A stretch of 64,000 nucleotides of DNA, taken from Bradyrhizobium liaoningense (lineage in GTDB: Bacteria; Pseudomonadota; Alphaproteobacteria; Rhizobiales; Xanthobacteraceae). Positions within the stretch are counted from its first letter, which is position 1, and each line of letters starts with the position of its first letter. Positions 5,909 through 15,050 of the stretch are shown here, in pieces. The notes under the pieces were generated by a model that saw only the letters and a program-made list of their open reading frames with translations, did no database searches and was not told the origin of the DNA. The stretch is taken from assembly GCF_018130955.1 (NCBI RefSeq), contig NZ_JAFCJM010000022.1, forward strand, positions 38,388 through 102,387, given 5' to 3'. Position numbers and translations under genes: made by a program.

Positions 5909-8098
5909 CTAAGGCGCCGGGACTGCGGCCGATGTCATTGGAACAGCGCTGACTTCGTGCGTTGGCACGCGCTGCTCGGACTTTGCGGTCGCAACGGCGC
6001 TGCTTTCGAACCGCACGCGGTAGACCAGCACGTTCTCCATCACGCGCTGGACGTAGTTGCGCGTCTCCGACAGCGGAATGCGCTCGACCCAGTCGACCGG
6101 ATCGACCTTGGGATCGCGGGGATCGCCGCGCGCCTGCACCCATTCGCGCACGCGGCCGCGGCCGGCATTGTAGCCGGCAAAGGTCATGATCTGGTTGCCG
6201 CGATACTCGGACAGGAGCGCGCTGAGCTCGGCCGCGCCCATCTGCGTGTTGTAGACGGGATCGGAGACCATCTTGCTCCAGTCGTAGTTCAGCCCGAAGC
6301 GCTTTGCGGTGTCGCGGCCGGCTTCCGGCGTCACCTGCATCAGCCCGACGGCGTTGGCGGGCGACTTGTCGCGCTGGTCGAATGCGCTCTCGGTCCGCGC
6401 CACGCCGTAGATGATGCTGAGCTCGATCTCGGGGGCGACCTGCTTGTGCGGGGGAATGCCGATGGTCGGGAAGGCGTAGTGGTCGAGCGCGAGCCCGCGG
6501 GCGAGTGCCGACTTGCCGATCTCGAGCATGGCGCGGGCGTCGTTGCGGCGGCCGGCCAGCTCGCCGAGCGCTTCGAGCATGCGCGCGTCCGTGCTCTGCT
6601 CGGCGAGATCGTCGGCGTAGTAATACACGACGTCGCGCTCGCCGACCTCGTAGAGCATCTCGGCGCCGCGCACGCGCTCGTCCATCGGCGCCGTCGTATC
6701 AGAGGCAAGCATGGCCGAAGGGGCGCGCAGCGCGATCCGGTCAAGCCCCAGCCTCGCGCGTGCGAGTTGGCCGTAATAGGCAGTCGGATAGCGCGCGGCG
6801 GCCGTGTAGCTGGCATGGGCGTCGGCAGTGGCGCCGAGCGCCTCCGCCGCGCGGCCGCGCCAGTAATGCGCACGCGACAGCGCGATCGGGTTGGGTGAGC
6901 CCTCGTCGATCGAGGCGAAATGCGCCAGCGCCGTCTGCGGCTCGTCGAGATAGCGCAGCGCAATCCAGCCGCACATGAAGTGGTAGTCGACGCGGTAGAC
7001 CTCCATCGCTGGCACGGCCGCCGTGCGTACCACGTCGTAAGCGGTCCTGAACTTGCCCTGGTCGAGCAGCTTGCGCGCGAGCAGCCGCCGCTCGCGCCAC
7101 CAGGCATCGGTGTCCTGCAACGCCATGGTGTCGGGGGCGGCGGCCAGGATCACCTGCGCGGCGTCGTCGATGCGGTCCTTCTGCAGATGCCATTGCGCGC
7201 GGCAGAGCACATAGCCGAGGTCCTTGCGCGCATCTGAGGACAGGTCGTCCAGATAGTCCTTGGCCTTGTTGGCCTTGCCGGTGACGGCCGAGCAGGCCTT
7301 GACGATCGCCAGCGCATCCTCGTCGAGGTGCTTGGCTGCGCGCCGTGCGCCGGCGTAGTCCTTCACGCCGAGACGCTTGTCCATGCGGGCGCGATGGTCG
7401 TCCGCGGTGAGCAGGTCGCGGAACGCCTCGTAGCTGTCTTCCTCGCTACGTTCAGACAATTCGTCGGAGCGCCAGGCGTCGCGGACGAGGCGTGCGGCGC
7501 CGTCGCGGTCGCCCTCGGCGAGCAGCACGCGGGCGAGCGCGAACTTGCCCTTGGCGCTCAGCGGCTGATCCGCCGTGAAGCGGTGCACGGTCGCGGCATC
7601 GCTCTTCTCCTGCCACAGCCGCGCCTCCGCGCGCTTGCGCAACAACGACATGCTCGGCCATTCCGGATTGCCGGCGATGAATGCCGCGTAGCGGTTGAAA
7701 TTCGCCGTGGTCTCGGAGTTGCGCAGGATGAACCACTCGGCGAGCTTTTGCCCTGCGGGCTCCGCGATCCGGTTGCGCGCCGCGGTCGCATCGTCGGTCT
7801 TGCCCTTGCGGGCGAGATCGATCGCGTCCTTCAGCGCGGCGAGGTCGCCGGTCAGCGCCGGCTTGGCCGGCGTCTCCACTTCATCGTCGTCCGACTTCTT
7901 GGACTTGCGCTTGGCCGCGGCGTGCTTCGAATGCCGGTGCTTGGCAGCGTTACGCTGCTTGCCGCCCTTCGAGTCCTTTTTGGCCTCGTGCGTCTTCTTC
8001 GGGTGGGAGGATTTTGCTTTCGCCCCAGCCTCCGTCGACAGAAGCGCGAGCGACATGAACGCAAAGACGTACGCAAGCGCACGTAGGCACTGGTTCAT
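5909..8098 (-). CDS. slt: Soluble lytic murein transglycosylase
   Basis: A protein of about 729 residues from ATG 8098 (GGGGGACC just upstream), with a signal peptide (MNQCLRALAYVFAFMSLALL). A strongly basic Lys/His-rich stretch follows, then a long helical superhelix of TPR-like repeats. The C-terminal SLT domain (about residues 540-690) has the catalytic glutamate in YGVARTESAFD, then PANAVGLMQVTPEAG and GYNAGRGRVREW. It cleaves the MurNAc-GlcNAc bond of peptidoglycan to give 1,6-anhydro ends in the periplasm, which links functionally with nagZ in this window. The basic KKTHEAKKDSKGGKQR-type insert after the signal is unusual and may bind the cell wall. It is divergent from the cyclase gene. 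Confidence 0.93.
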   Translation of the reverse strand: MNQCLRALAYVFAFMSLALLSTEAGAKAKSSHPKKTHEAKKDSKGGKQRNAAKHRHSKHAAAKRKSKKSDDDEVETPAKPALTGDLAALKDAIDLARKGKTDDATAARNRIAEPAGQKLAEWFILRNSETTANFNRYAAFIAGNPEWPSMSLLRKRAEARLWQEKSDAATVHRFTADQPLSAKGKFALARVLLAEGDRDGAARLVRDAWRSDELSERSEEDSYEAFRDLLTADDHRARMDKRLGVKDYAGARRAAKHLDEDALAIVKACSAVTGKANKAKDYLDDLSSDARKDLGYVLCRAQWHLQKDRIDDAAQVILAAAPDTMALQDTDAWWRERRLLARKLLDQGKFRTAYDVVRTAAVPAMEVYRVDYHFMCGWIALRYLDEPQTALAHFASIDEGSPNPIALSRAHYWRGRAAEALGATADAHASYTAAARYPTAYYGQLARARLGLDRIALRAPSAMLASDTTAPMDERVRGAEMLYEVGERDVVYYYADDLAEQSTDARMLEALGELAGRRNDARAMLEIGKSALARGLALDHYAFPTIGIPPHKQVAPEIELSIIYGVARTESAFDQRDKSPANAVGLMQVTPEAGRDTAKRFGLNYDWSKMVSDPVYNTQMGAAELSALLSEYRGNQIMTFAGYNAGRGRVREWVQARGDPRDPKVDPVDWVERIPLSETRNYVQRVMENVLVYRVRFESSAVATAKSEQRVPTHEVSAVPMTSAAVPAP

Positions 8099-8370
8099 TC
8101 CATGGTCCCCCTGCGAAACCATCAGTACAAACCAAGATCCCGCGAATCTTGCGGGCTTGAGCGGGACGAACGATACCACAGCATCGATTCGTGTCCTGCA
8201 CGCTCATGTAACATTGCGGCAAAAATGCCACCTTAAGGTCCGCGAACGAAAATGGAACCGGCAGGCGCTCAATCGTAAATAGGCGTTAACGATTTCGTCG
8301 CGTGTTCCCGGGAACAAATCCGGTGTATGAGTTCCCACGGTCGCCCCCGAGAGCTCACCTGTCGCAATCC

Positions 8371-10104
8371 ATGCCGCTGTTCAACCAGTCGATCAGGCGC
8401 AAGATCGTCGGTATCGCCCTCGGACTGATCGTCCTGATGGTGATCACCTCCATACTGTCGATGGTGATGTCCAGCCGGGTCGGGGTCCTCTTGGACGAAC
8501 TTACCAACCGCTACATTCCGGCCTACGGTCATCTGGCGCGGGCCAACATTCGCTCGCTCGAGCGCGCGCTGGCGCTGCGGCGCATGGTGATCGCCAAGAT
8601 GCAGACGCCCTCGGACGAGGAGTCTTATGCGGCCCGGCTTCGCGAGTTTCAGGCGGCCGATAGCCAGATCGAGCAGGAGGCGGAAGAGGCGCGCAAGCTG
8701 ATCAACGCGATCATCGACGACGTCAACACGCCGTCGGACAACGCCGCACTGGCGCGGATCGAGACCCGGATCGAAACGGCGGTCACGGAGCTTCGCCGGG
8801 AGCTCGACGCGGACCACGCAAGGCTGCTCAAGCAGCTTGACGCCAGGGACATGACGGAGGCGCGCAACACGCTCACGCATATCGACCTGCTGCGCGACCA
8901 GTTCACCCAGAAGATTGATCTGGTCCGTGCCGACATGCTGGCGCAGGTCTTCGCCAGCACCTCGCAGGTGATCCGCCACCAGAAGCAGGCGATCATCATT
9001 TCGGGAATCGTCACCCTGCTTGCGGCAATTATCGGGCTCGCTTTCGCGCTGCTCGTCAGTAGCGGCATCACCCGCCCGGTGCGGCTGTTGCTCGCGGGCA
9101 CCCGCGAGGTCGAGGCCGGCCGCTTCGACCAGCCGATCAGCGTCTCCACCCAGGACGAGATCGGCGAGCTTGCGAGAGCCTTCAACCGGATGATCGAGCA
9201 GCTGCGCCAGAACGAGCGCATCCGCGAAACCTTCGGCCGCTACATCGATCCCAAGGTGGTGCAGGGGCTGATCGACCGGCCGGAGGTCGCCGTCGACGGC
9301 GAGCGCCGCGTGATGACCATCATGTTCTGCGACATGAGCGGCTTCACAGCGATGAGCGAAGGCATGACGCCGCGCGGCCTCGTCAGGGTCATGAACCACT
9401 ATTTCACGGTCATGTCGGCGCCGATCCGGAAGAGTCGCGGCGTCATCGACAAATATATCGGCGACGCCATCATGGCCTATTGGGGCCCGCCCTTCATCGA
9501 GGAGGCCGAGCAGGCGCAGCTTGCCTGCCTCGCAGCACTCGACATGGTGGGCCAGGTGCCGGCGCTGCAGCAGCAACTGCCCGATCTGCTCGGCATCCGT
9601 GCCATGCCGGCGCAGTGCGACCTGCGCGTCGGCATTGCAACCGGCGAAGTGCTCACCGGCAGCATCGGCTCCGAGCTGATGATGAGCTTCACGGTGATGG
9701 GCGACGCCGTGAACCTCGCCTCGCGCCTGGAGGCCGCCAACAAGATCTATGGCAGCCGCATCCTGGTCGCGCAGGCCACGGCCGAGGCGCTGAAGGACAG
9801 CGTCGAGCTGCGCGAGATCGATCGCATCGCGGTTGCCGGCCAGAGCGTGCCGCAGGCGGTGTTCGAGGTGATGACGAGGGCGGGTCAGCTGTCCGCGCAG
9901 CAGGAGGGCCTGCGGACACGTTACGCCGAGGGTCTTGCGGCCTATCGCGCGGGGCGCTGGGACGAGGCGCGCACCGCCTTCAACGCGGCGCTTGAATTCG
10001 CTCCCGGCGACGGCCCGTCGCGGACGCTGCTCGCCCGCATCGACCAGCTTCAGGCGCATCCGCCGGCCGACTGGGACGGCGCCTGGCGCATGGAGCAGAA
10101 GTAG
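8371..10104 (+). CDS. Membrane adenylate/guanylate cyclase with HAMP domain
   Basis: The protein has 577 residues. One transmembrane helix lies near 11-33, followed by a periplasmic helical sensor region (about 34-205, rich in Glu/Ala/Arg, coiled-coil-like). A second helix lies at about 207-230, then HAMP (about 232-285, ending DEIGELARAFNRM), then a class III cyclase domain. Both metal aspartates are visible: near residue 320 (IMFCDMSGFTAMSE) and near 364 (YIGDAIMAYWGPP). The domain also has TVMGDAVNLASRLEAANK. Such proteins make cAMP (or cGMP) in response to an external cue. A C-terminal segment of about 60 residues resembles one TPR-like hairpin. ATG 8371 is chosen over the upstream frame because the extra 23 residues look non-coding. 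Confidence 0.92.
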   Translation: MPLFNQSIRRKIVGIALGLIVLMVITSILSMVMSSRVGVLLDELTNRYIPAYGHLARANIRSLERALALRRMVIAKMQTPSDEESYAARLREFQAADSQIEQEAEEARKLINAIIDDVNTPSDNAALARIETRIETAVTELRRELDADHARLLKQLDARDMTEARNTLTHIDLLRDQFTQKIDLVRADMLAQVFASTSQVIRHQKQAIIISGIVTLLAAIIGLAFALLVSSGITRPVRLLLAGTREVEAGRFDQPISVSTQDEIGELARAFNRMIEQLRQNERIRETFGRYIDPKVVQGLIDRPEVAVDGERRVMTIMFCDMSGFTAMSEGMTPRGLVRVMNHYFTVMSAPIRKSRGVIDKYIGDAIMAYWGPPFIEEAEQAQLACLAALDMVGQVPALQQQLPDLLGIRAMPAQCDLRVGIATGEVLTGSIGSELMMSFTVMGDAVNLASRLEAANKIYGSRILVAQATAEALKDSVELREIDRIAVAGQSVPQAVFEVMTRAGQLSAQQEGLRTRYAEGLAAYRAGRWDEARTAFNAALEFAPGDGPSRTLLARIDQLQAHPPADWDGAWRMEQK

Positions 10105-10275
10105 CCCCCGCAGCGCACCTCATCCTGCGGATGCCGTCAGCTATGGAAAGTCGCCCGCCGACGATCGACGCCGCGCCAACAAAAAATAATTCGATCGCAT
10201 AACGATGTTGGCGGTGACGTATCTGGCGGGCTTAGGTTGGATGTCCTTCGAAGGCGTACTGATGGGGACACGCCG

Positions 10276-10452
10276 ATGACAGATCTCGAGGACAGGCTGG
10301 AACGTTTCGAGACGCTCACCGCCGAATGCGAGTTGATCGCCAAGCTTGCAACCGAATCGGCCAAACGGGAACTCTACCTGAGGCTCGCGGAGAGCTATCG
10401 CGAACTGGCCGCCGATATGAAACAGGCCATCGCGACCAGGCACGCGGCATAG
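10276..10452 (+). CDS. Small helical hypothetical protein (58 residues)
   Basis: A short protein from ATG 10276, almost entirely helical and charged: MTDLEDRLERFETLTAECE followed by LATESAKRELYLRLAESYRELA. The heptad-like spacing suggests a small coiled coil or two-helix bundle. It has no signal peptide or membrane segment. A GGGGAC stretch lies just upstream as a possible ribosome site. I recognise the style (short LAxxYRELA proteins are common in this group) but not a named family, and the neighbours give no functional link. Confidence 0.6.
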   Translation: MTDLEDRLERFETLTAECELIAKLATESAKRELYLRLAESYRELAADMKQAIATRHAA

Positions 10453-10648
10453 CGCAGGGGCACCGTCTCGCATCGCGGATGGGAGCGAGCCGAAGTCGAA
10501 AGTCCTTCTTAAGAATTGACGCGCATCCTTTGCGGACGTGGCTGATTGCGTCGATGCGCAATTCGCCGTGGTGGGAATGCTGGGGCTTGCTGCCGGTGCA
10601 GGAGGCCTCATGGAATAGCGCGTTGTCCTTGCTCTCCAGGGCGATCCC

Positions 10649-10864
10649 ATGCGGGCTGTTGCGGTCATACTCCTTCTTGGACTGACGGTCGCCGGCTGCG
10701 AGCCGGAGCAGGACATCACCGGTGCTACGCCCGTCTGTCCGATGCGCCTCTACAGCTCCTTCAATCCCAAGGAGATGAATCAGTGCGTGGCCGCCTGCAA
10801 GGCGTGCGACCGCGGCAATACGGTCACCTGCACGACATCCTGCACTCTCAAGGGCGCACGATGA
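10649..10864 (+). CDS. Small cysteine-rich lipoprotein
   Basis: This 71-residue protein has a lipobox (LTVAGC, lipidated C17) after a hydrophobic leader (MRAVAVILLLG). The mature part of 55 residues contains six further cysteines (for example VAACKACDRG and CTTSCTLKG), enough for three disulphides. It is probably anchored in the inner or outer membrane facing the periplasm. The 3' end overlaps the converging DUF418 gene by 17 bases. Function unknown; the cysteine pattern suggests a compact disulphide-stabilised fold. Confidence 0.7.
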   Translation: MRAVAVILLLGLTVAGCEPEQDITGATPVCPMRLYSSFNPKEMNQCVAACKACDRGNTVTCTTSCTLKGAR

Positions 10865-12005
10865 CCGGGGCTGAGCCGGCTTTCCGGAACGCAGGCGCGC
10901 GCCCGTACATCAGCGCCCGCCACAGCCATTCGATCGGCCCGTAGGCGAAGCGGGCGAGCCACATGCGGCTGATGGCGCTCTGCGCGACATAGATGACGAG
11001 GACAAGGTACAGGCCGGTGACGGAGCCGAGCTTGCCGAACAGTCCGAGGCCGTAGCCGTAGAAGATGAAGCCGAGCACGACCGACTGCGTGATGTAGTTG
11101 GTGAAGGCCATGCGGCCGACGGGCTCGGCCCAGCGCAACCATCGCACGCCGATGGACGTCTGCTCCGCAGCGATCACCAGGGCGGCGTAGCCGGCCGCAA
11201 GGACGATGGGACTGCCGAGGCCCGGGTCGTCATGCGGGCGCGGGGCGAGGGCTAGGCCAAACGCGATCGCGGCGACGCCGACGATCAGGATCAGCGTGCG
11301 ATGGCGTTGCGCGGTCGCGCCAAAAAGGTCGGCGCGCCAGCACAGGATGCCAACCAGAAACAGTCCGATCGTGCGCGAGAAGACAAAATAATGCAGCGTC
11401 AGCATCGCGGGCAGCTCCTGCACGCGATGCCTCAGCACGTCCAGGAAGCTCCCGGTCGGATAGATCTGGTTCGCTGTCTGTACCAGCGTGTAGATGGCGT
11501 AATCACTCGGGAAGCTGATCGCGCTCGGAAGCCACGGCTGGAGAACGTAGAAGGCGAGGGCGATCATAGCTGCGACGGCGACGATCCAGCCCGGCGCGAA
11601 CAGGAACGGCAGTGCCACGAACCCGGCCAGCGCATATTCGGTGAGGATGTCACCGTTCCAGATCAGAACCAGATGGATCAGGCCGAACAGCAGAAGCACG
11701 AGGAGCCGCCTGACGAGCAGGATCGTTCGTCGCGGTGATGTTGCGAGCCGGTCGAACTGGATCGCGAGGCCGACGCCGAACAGGAAGGAGAACAGGGCGA
11801 ACGCCTTCATCTCGACGAACAGCATGAGCGCGGTATTGACGACGCCGTTGCAGCCGGCGTCCGGCGTCACGGTCTGGAATTGCCGGAAGATCGAGACGCG
11901 AAATTCGCTCTCCAGGTTGATCGCGAGCACGCCGAACAGCGCGAGCCCGCGCAACGCGTCGATCGCGCCTATCCGGCGCGCGGGGGCGATCGGCGCTTGT
12001 GTCAT
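10848..12005 (-). CDS. DUF418 / YeiB-family membrane protein
   Basis: The 385-residue protein starts with the family hallmark RIGAIDALRGLALFGVLAINL and has about eight to ten hydrophobic helices (for example LFSFLFGVGLAIQF and LLVLLLFGLIHLVLIWNGDIL). The C-terminal third holds the DUF418 domain (VGRMAFTNYITQSVVLGFIFYGYGLG). It resembles acyltransferase-3 / heparan-alpha-glucosaminide acetyltransferase-like membrane proteins, but the activity of this branch is not established. Residue W122 in the IHLVLIWNGDIL loop is a conserved family feature. It is convergent with the small lipoprotein gene and divergent from the ilvD side. Confidence 0.88.
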   Translation of the reverse strand: MTQAPIAPARRIGAIDALRGLALFGVLAINLESEFRVSIFRQFQTVTPDAGCNGVVNTALMLFVEMKAFALFSFLFGVGLAIQFDRLATSPRRTILLVRRLLVLLLFGLIHLVLIWNGDILTEYALAGFVALPFLFAPGWIVAVAAMIALAFYVLQPWLPSAISFPSDYAIYTLVQTANQIYPTGSFLDVLRHRVQELPAMLTLHYFVFSRTIGLFLVGILCWRADLFGATAQRHRTLILIVGVAAIAFGLALAPRPHDDPGLGSPIVLAAGYAALVIAAEQTSIGVRWLRWAEPVGRMAFTNYITQSVVLGFIFYGYGLGLFGKLGSVTGLYLVLVIYVAQSAISRMWLARFAYGPIEWLWRALMYGRAPAFRKAGSAPVIVRP

Positions 12006-12471
12006 CGTACTTTCCGGTCCCGAAGCAAGGCAGATGTGATAGGATCCGTGTGGCCGAGATCAAGCGGCATTGGCGCACAATCCTACTTTGCATGGGGTTG
12101 ATTTCGACAAATGGGGACTCGCCTGGGTCGAGGCGTGAGTCGCGTCGGCCGGCGTGGACGGAGATGTGGGCCTGTGGTCCGGAAATCTCAGGTTGTCTAT
12201 TTGTTGTTTTGGGATGTAGTCAAGGTCGCTGAAATCGTGGCCCGAGAGCCACGAATGTAGCGTCATTGCAACAGTCGGGTCGGATTTAACCGTCATCCCA
12301 GCCCGTTTGGGGGCGCGCCGCTTTTTGGCCACACCCCTGCATGAATAAAATCTTCATAAGGTTTTAGGGGCTGCGGCTGGCTCGCGACGGCGAAGGAAAT
12401 CCCAAGGTCGATTCAAATCTTGGGTCCGATTTTCCGGGTCTGACAAGGTTGGCCGAGGAAACTGGTTCGCG
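12006..12471. other. Intergenic region upstream of ilvD with dispersed repeat copy A
   Basis: These 466 bases carry no gene I would support. A minus-strand frame of about 90 codons (12060-12332) crosses the region but lacks a ribosome site or recognisable sequence. The region contains copy A of the dispersed repeat (12083-12108). I see no leader peptide rich in branched-chain codons that would indicate ilvD attenuation. Confidence 0.5.
12083..12108 (+). repeat. Dispersed intergenic repeat, copy A
   Basis: CTACTTTGCATGGGGTTG followed by ATTTCGAC. The same 17-18-base core occurs at 20421-20446 (plus strand, one T missing) and 36105-36132 (minus strand). All three copies are in long intergenic regions. 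Confidence 0.65.
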
Positions 12472-14196
12472 ATGAACGTCAAGACCAACATCAAGGGCAG
12501 GCTGCCGAGCCGTCACGTGACGGAAGGTCCTGCGCGCGCGCCTCATCGCTCGTACTTCTACGCCATGGGTCTGACCACCGAGCAGATCCACCAGCCCTTC
12601 GTCGGCGTCGCCTCCTGCTGGAACGAGGCCGCACCCTGCAACATCGCCCTGATGCGCCAGGCACAGGCGGTGAAGAAGGGCGTCGCCTCCGCCGGTGGCA
12701 CCCCGCGCGAATTCTGCACCATCACTGTGACTGACGGCATCGCCATGGGCCATGACGGCATGCGCTCCTCGCTGCCGTCGCGGGAATGCATTGCCGATTC
12801 CGTTGAGCTCACCGTCCGCGGCCACGCCTATGACGCGCTGGTAGGCCTCGCCGGCTGCGACAAGTCGCTGCCGGGCATGATGATGGCGATGGTCCGCCTC
12901 AACGTGCCCTCGATCTTCATCTACGGCGGCTCGATCCTGCCCGGCAATTTCCGCGGACAGCAGGTCACCGTGCAGGACATGTTCGAGGCCGTCGGCAAGC
13001 ACTCGGTCGGCGCCATGTCCGACGAGGACCTCGACGAGATCGAGCGCGTGGCGTGTCCGTCGGCCGGTGCGTGCGGTGCACAATTCACGGCCAACACCAT
13101 GGCGACCGTGTCGGAGGCCATCGGGCTGGCGCTGCCTTACTCGGCCGGTGCCCCCGCGCCGTATGAAATCCGCGACGCCTTTTGTATGACCGCCGGCGAG
13201 AAAGTGATGGAGCTGATCGCCCAAAACATCCGGCCGCGCGACATCGTCACCCGCAAGGCCCTGGAGAACGCGGCCGCTGTAGTTGCTGCCTCCGGCGGAT
13301 CGACCAATGCTGCGCTGCACCTGCCGGCGATCGCGCATGAGTGCGGCATCAAGTTCGACCTGTTCGACGTGGCGGAAATCTTCAAAAAGACACCATATGT
13401 CGCGGATTTGAAGCCGGGCGGCCGTTATGTCGCCAAAGACATGTTTGAAGTTGGCGGCATCCCGCTTCTGATGAAGACGCTGCTCGACAACGGATATCTC
13501 CACGGTGATTGCCTCACCGTCACTGGCCGGACGATCGCGGAAAACCTCAAGAGCGTGAAATGGAATCCGCACCAGGATGTGGTGCACCCGGCAGATAAAC
13601 CGATCACCGTCACGGGAGGTGTGGTCGGCCTGAAGGGCAATTTGGCGCCAGAAGGTGCGATCGTGAAAGTCGCGGGAATGTCCAACCTGAGGTTTACCGG
13701 CCCGGCTCGCTGTTTCGACCGGGAGGAGGACGCCTTTGAGGCCGTCCAGAACCGGACCTATAAGGAAGGCGAAGTCATCGTGATCCGCTACGAGGGCCCC
13801 AAGGGCGGCCCCGGCATGCGGGAAATGCTCCAGACCACCGCGGCGCTGACCGGGCAGGGCATGGGCGGCAAGATCGCGCTCATCACCGACGGCCGGTTCT
13901 CCGGCGCCACCCGTGGGTTCTGCATCGGCCATGTCGGCCCTGAGGCCGCGGTCGGCGGCCCGATCGGCCTGCTCGAGGACGGCGACATCATCGAGATCGA
14001 CGCCGTCGACGGTACCCTTAACGTAAAATTGAGCGACGACGAGCTGGCTCAACGCAAGACCAAATGGCGCGCTCGCGCGACTAACCATACGTCGGGTGCG
14101 CTCTGGAAGTATGCTCAGCAGGTAGGGCCAGCAGTCGGTGGGGCAGTAACCCATCCCGGTGGCGCGCACGAGAAGCAGTGCTATGCGGACATCTAG
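12472..14196 (+). CDS. ilvD: Dihydroxy-acid dehydratase
   Basis: This is the 574-residue iron-sulfur dehydratase of branched-chain amino-acid synthesis, converting 2,3-dihydroxy-isovalerate (and its methylvalerate homologue) to the 2-oxo acid. Three candidate cluster cysteines are visible: C49 (ASCWNEAAPC), C129 (AGCDKSLPG) and C201 (GACGAQFTANTM). The C-terminal domain has GRFSGATRGFCIGHVGPEA and ends with the QVGPAVGGAVTHPGG segment. ATG 12472 gives the family's usual start. The 3' end overlaps the ExoR-like gene by 14 bases, suggesting co-transcription. No other ilv/leu genes are adjacent; threonine deaminase is in the window but 37 kb away. Confidence 0.97.
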   Translation: MNVKTNIKGRLPSRHVTEGPARAPHRSYFYAMGLTTEQIHQPFVGVASCWNEAAPCNIALMRQAQAVKKGVASAGGTPREFCTITVTDGIAMGHDGMRSSLPSRECIADSVELTVRGHAYDALVGLAGCDKSLPGMMMAMVRLNVPSIFIYGGSILPGNFRGQQVTVQDMFEAVGKHSVGAMSDEDLDEIERVACPSAGACGAQFTANTMATVSEAIGLALPYSAGAPAPYEIRDAFCMTAGEKVMELIAQNIRPRDIVTRKALENAAAVVAASGGSTNAALHLPAIAHECGIKFDLFDVAEIFKKTPYVADLKPGGRYVAKDMFEVGGIPLLMKTLLDNGYLHGDCLTVTGRTIAENLKSVKWNPHQDVVHPADKPITVTGGVVGLKGNLAPEGAIVKVAGMSNLRFTGPARCFDREEDAFEAVQNRTYKEGEVIVIRYEGPKGGPGMREMLQTTAALTGQGMGGKIALITDGRFSGATRGFCIGHVGPEAAVGGPIGLLEDGDIIEIDAVDGTLNVKLSDDELAQRKTKWRARATNHTSGALWKYAQQVGPAVGGAVTHPGGAHEKQCYADI

Positions 14197-15025
14197 GCGT
14201 ACCATAGTTGCGTTTGTGTTGGGGGCCGCGGCGTTGGCCATGCCGGCGCATGCCTTCGACGGTGCGCCGGTCAATCAGAAAGACGCCACGATTCCAGTGG
14301 GTTCGCCGGCGCCGAATGCCGCCGGCGCGCTGCGCAAGGCTGTACCTTCCGCGCCCACCGCACCCGAGACCTCGTCGCTGAGCGCGCTGCAATACGCAGC
14401 CGAGGGCGGCCATTACGCCGCGCAGTGGAAGCTGGGGCGCATGTACGCCAATGGTGACGGCGTTGCCCAGGACGACCTGCGCGCCTTCGAATATTTCAGC
14501 CGGATCGCCAATGCGCATGCCGAGGACAGCCCGTCGGCGCCGCAGGCGCAGATCGTGGCCAACGCCTTCATCGCGCTCGGCCGCTACTACCTCAGCGGCA
14601 TCCCGAACTCGAAGATCAAGGCGGACCAGGAGCGGGCGCGGGAAATGTTCTCCTATGCCGCGTCCTATTTCGGCAATGCGGACGCGCAGTACGATCTCGC
14701 CCGGCTCTATCTGAAGACGCCGGACGCCTCGCGCGAGGATTTCACCTATGGCGCGCGCTGGCTCCGGCTTGCCGCGCAGAAGGGCCATCACCAGGCGCAG
14801 GCACTGCTCGGGCAGATGCTGTTCAACGGTGACCGCCTGCCGCCGCAGCGGGCGCGCGGCCTGATGTGGCTGACGCTGGCACGTGACGCCGCGCGTGACG
14901 GCGGGAGCGCTGACGAGGCCTGGATCCAGGAAAGCTTCAATCGCGCCTATGCAAAGGCCTCCGACGACGACCGCGCCATGTGCTACCAGATGCTGGCGCA
15001 GTGGTTGCAGGGTCGGCGAGAATAG
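14183..15025 (+). CDS. exoR: ExoR-like SEL1/TPR-repeat periplasmic protein
   Basis: A 280-residue protein with a signal peptide (RRTIVAFVLGAAALAMPAHAF) and a run of SEL1 repeats (for example LQYAAEGGHYAAQWKLGRMY, then NGDGVAQDDLRAFEYFSRIA). Order and wording of the repeats fit ExoR of rhizobia, a periplasmic repressor that binds the sensor kinase ChvG/ExoS and restrains exopolysaccharide and host-associated functions until it is degraded. The assignment is by family likeness recalled from known ExoR proteins. A general SEL1 adaptor is the alternative. It starts inside the end of ilvD (14-base overlap), an unexpected partner for an envelope-stress regulator. No chvI/chvG is visible nearby. Confidence 0.8.
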   Translation: MRTSRRTIVAFVLGAAALAMPAHAFDGAPVNQKDATIPVGSPAPNAAGALRKAVPSAPTAPETSSLSALQYAAEGGHYAAQWKLGRMYANGDGVAQDDLRAFEYFSRIANAHAEDSPSAPQAQIVANAFIALGRYYLSGIPNSKIKADQERAREMFSYAASYFGNADAQYDLARLYLKTPDASREDFTYGARWLRLAAQKGHHQAQALLGQMLFNGDRLPPQRARGLMWLTLARDAARDGGSADEAWIQESFNRAYAKASDDDRAMCYQMLAQWLQGRRE

Positions 15026-15050
15026 TCGCCGGTGCTGACCGGCGCGCGCG

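Noticed and set aside
8269..10059. Long minus-strand open frame opposite the cyclase gene
   Set aside because: Arg/His-rich translation without motifs; the plus strand has HAMP and cyclase catalytic residues.
12060..12332. Possible 90-residue minus-strand gene between DUF418 and ilvD
   Set aside because: It spans the dispersed repeat, lacks a ribosome site and has no recognisable composition.
12364..14274. Long minus-strand frame opposite ilvD
   Set aside because: Shadow of ilvD; no family signature.
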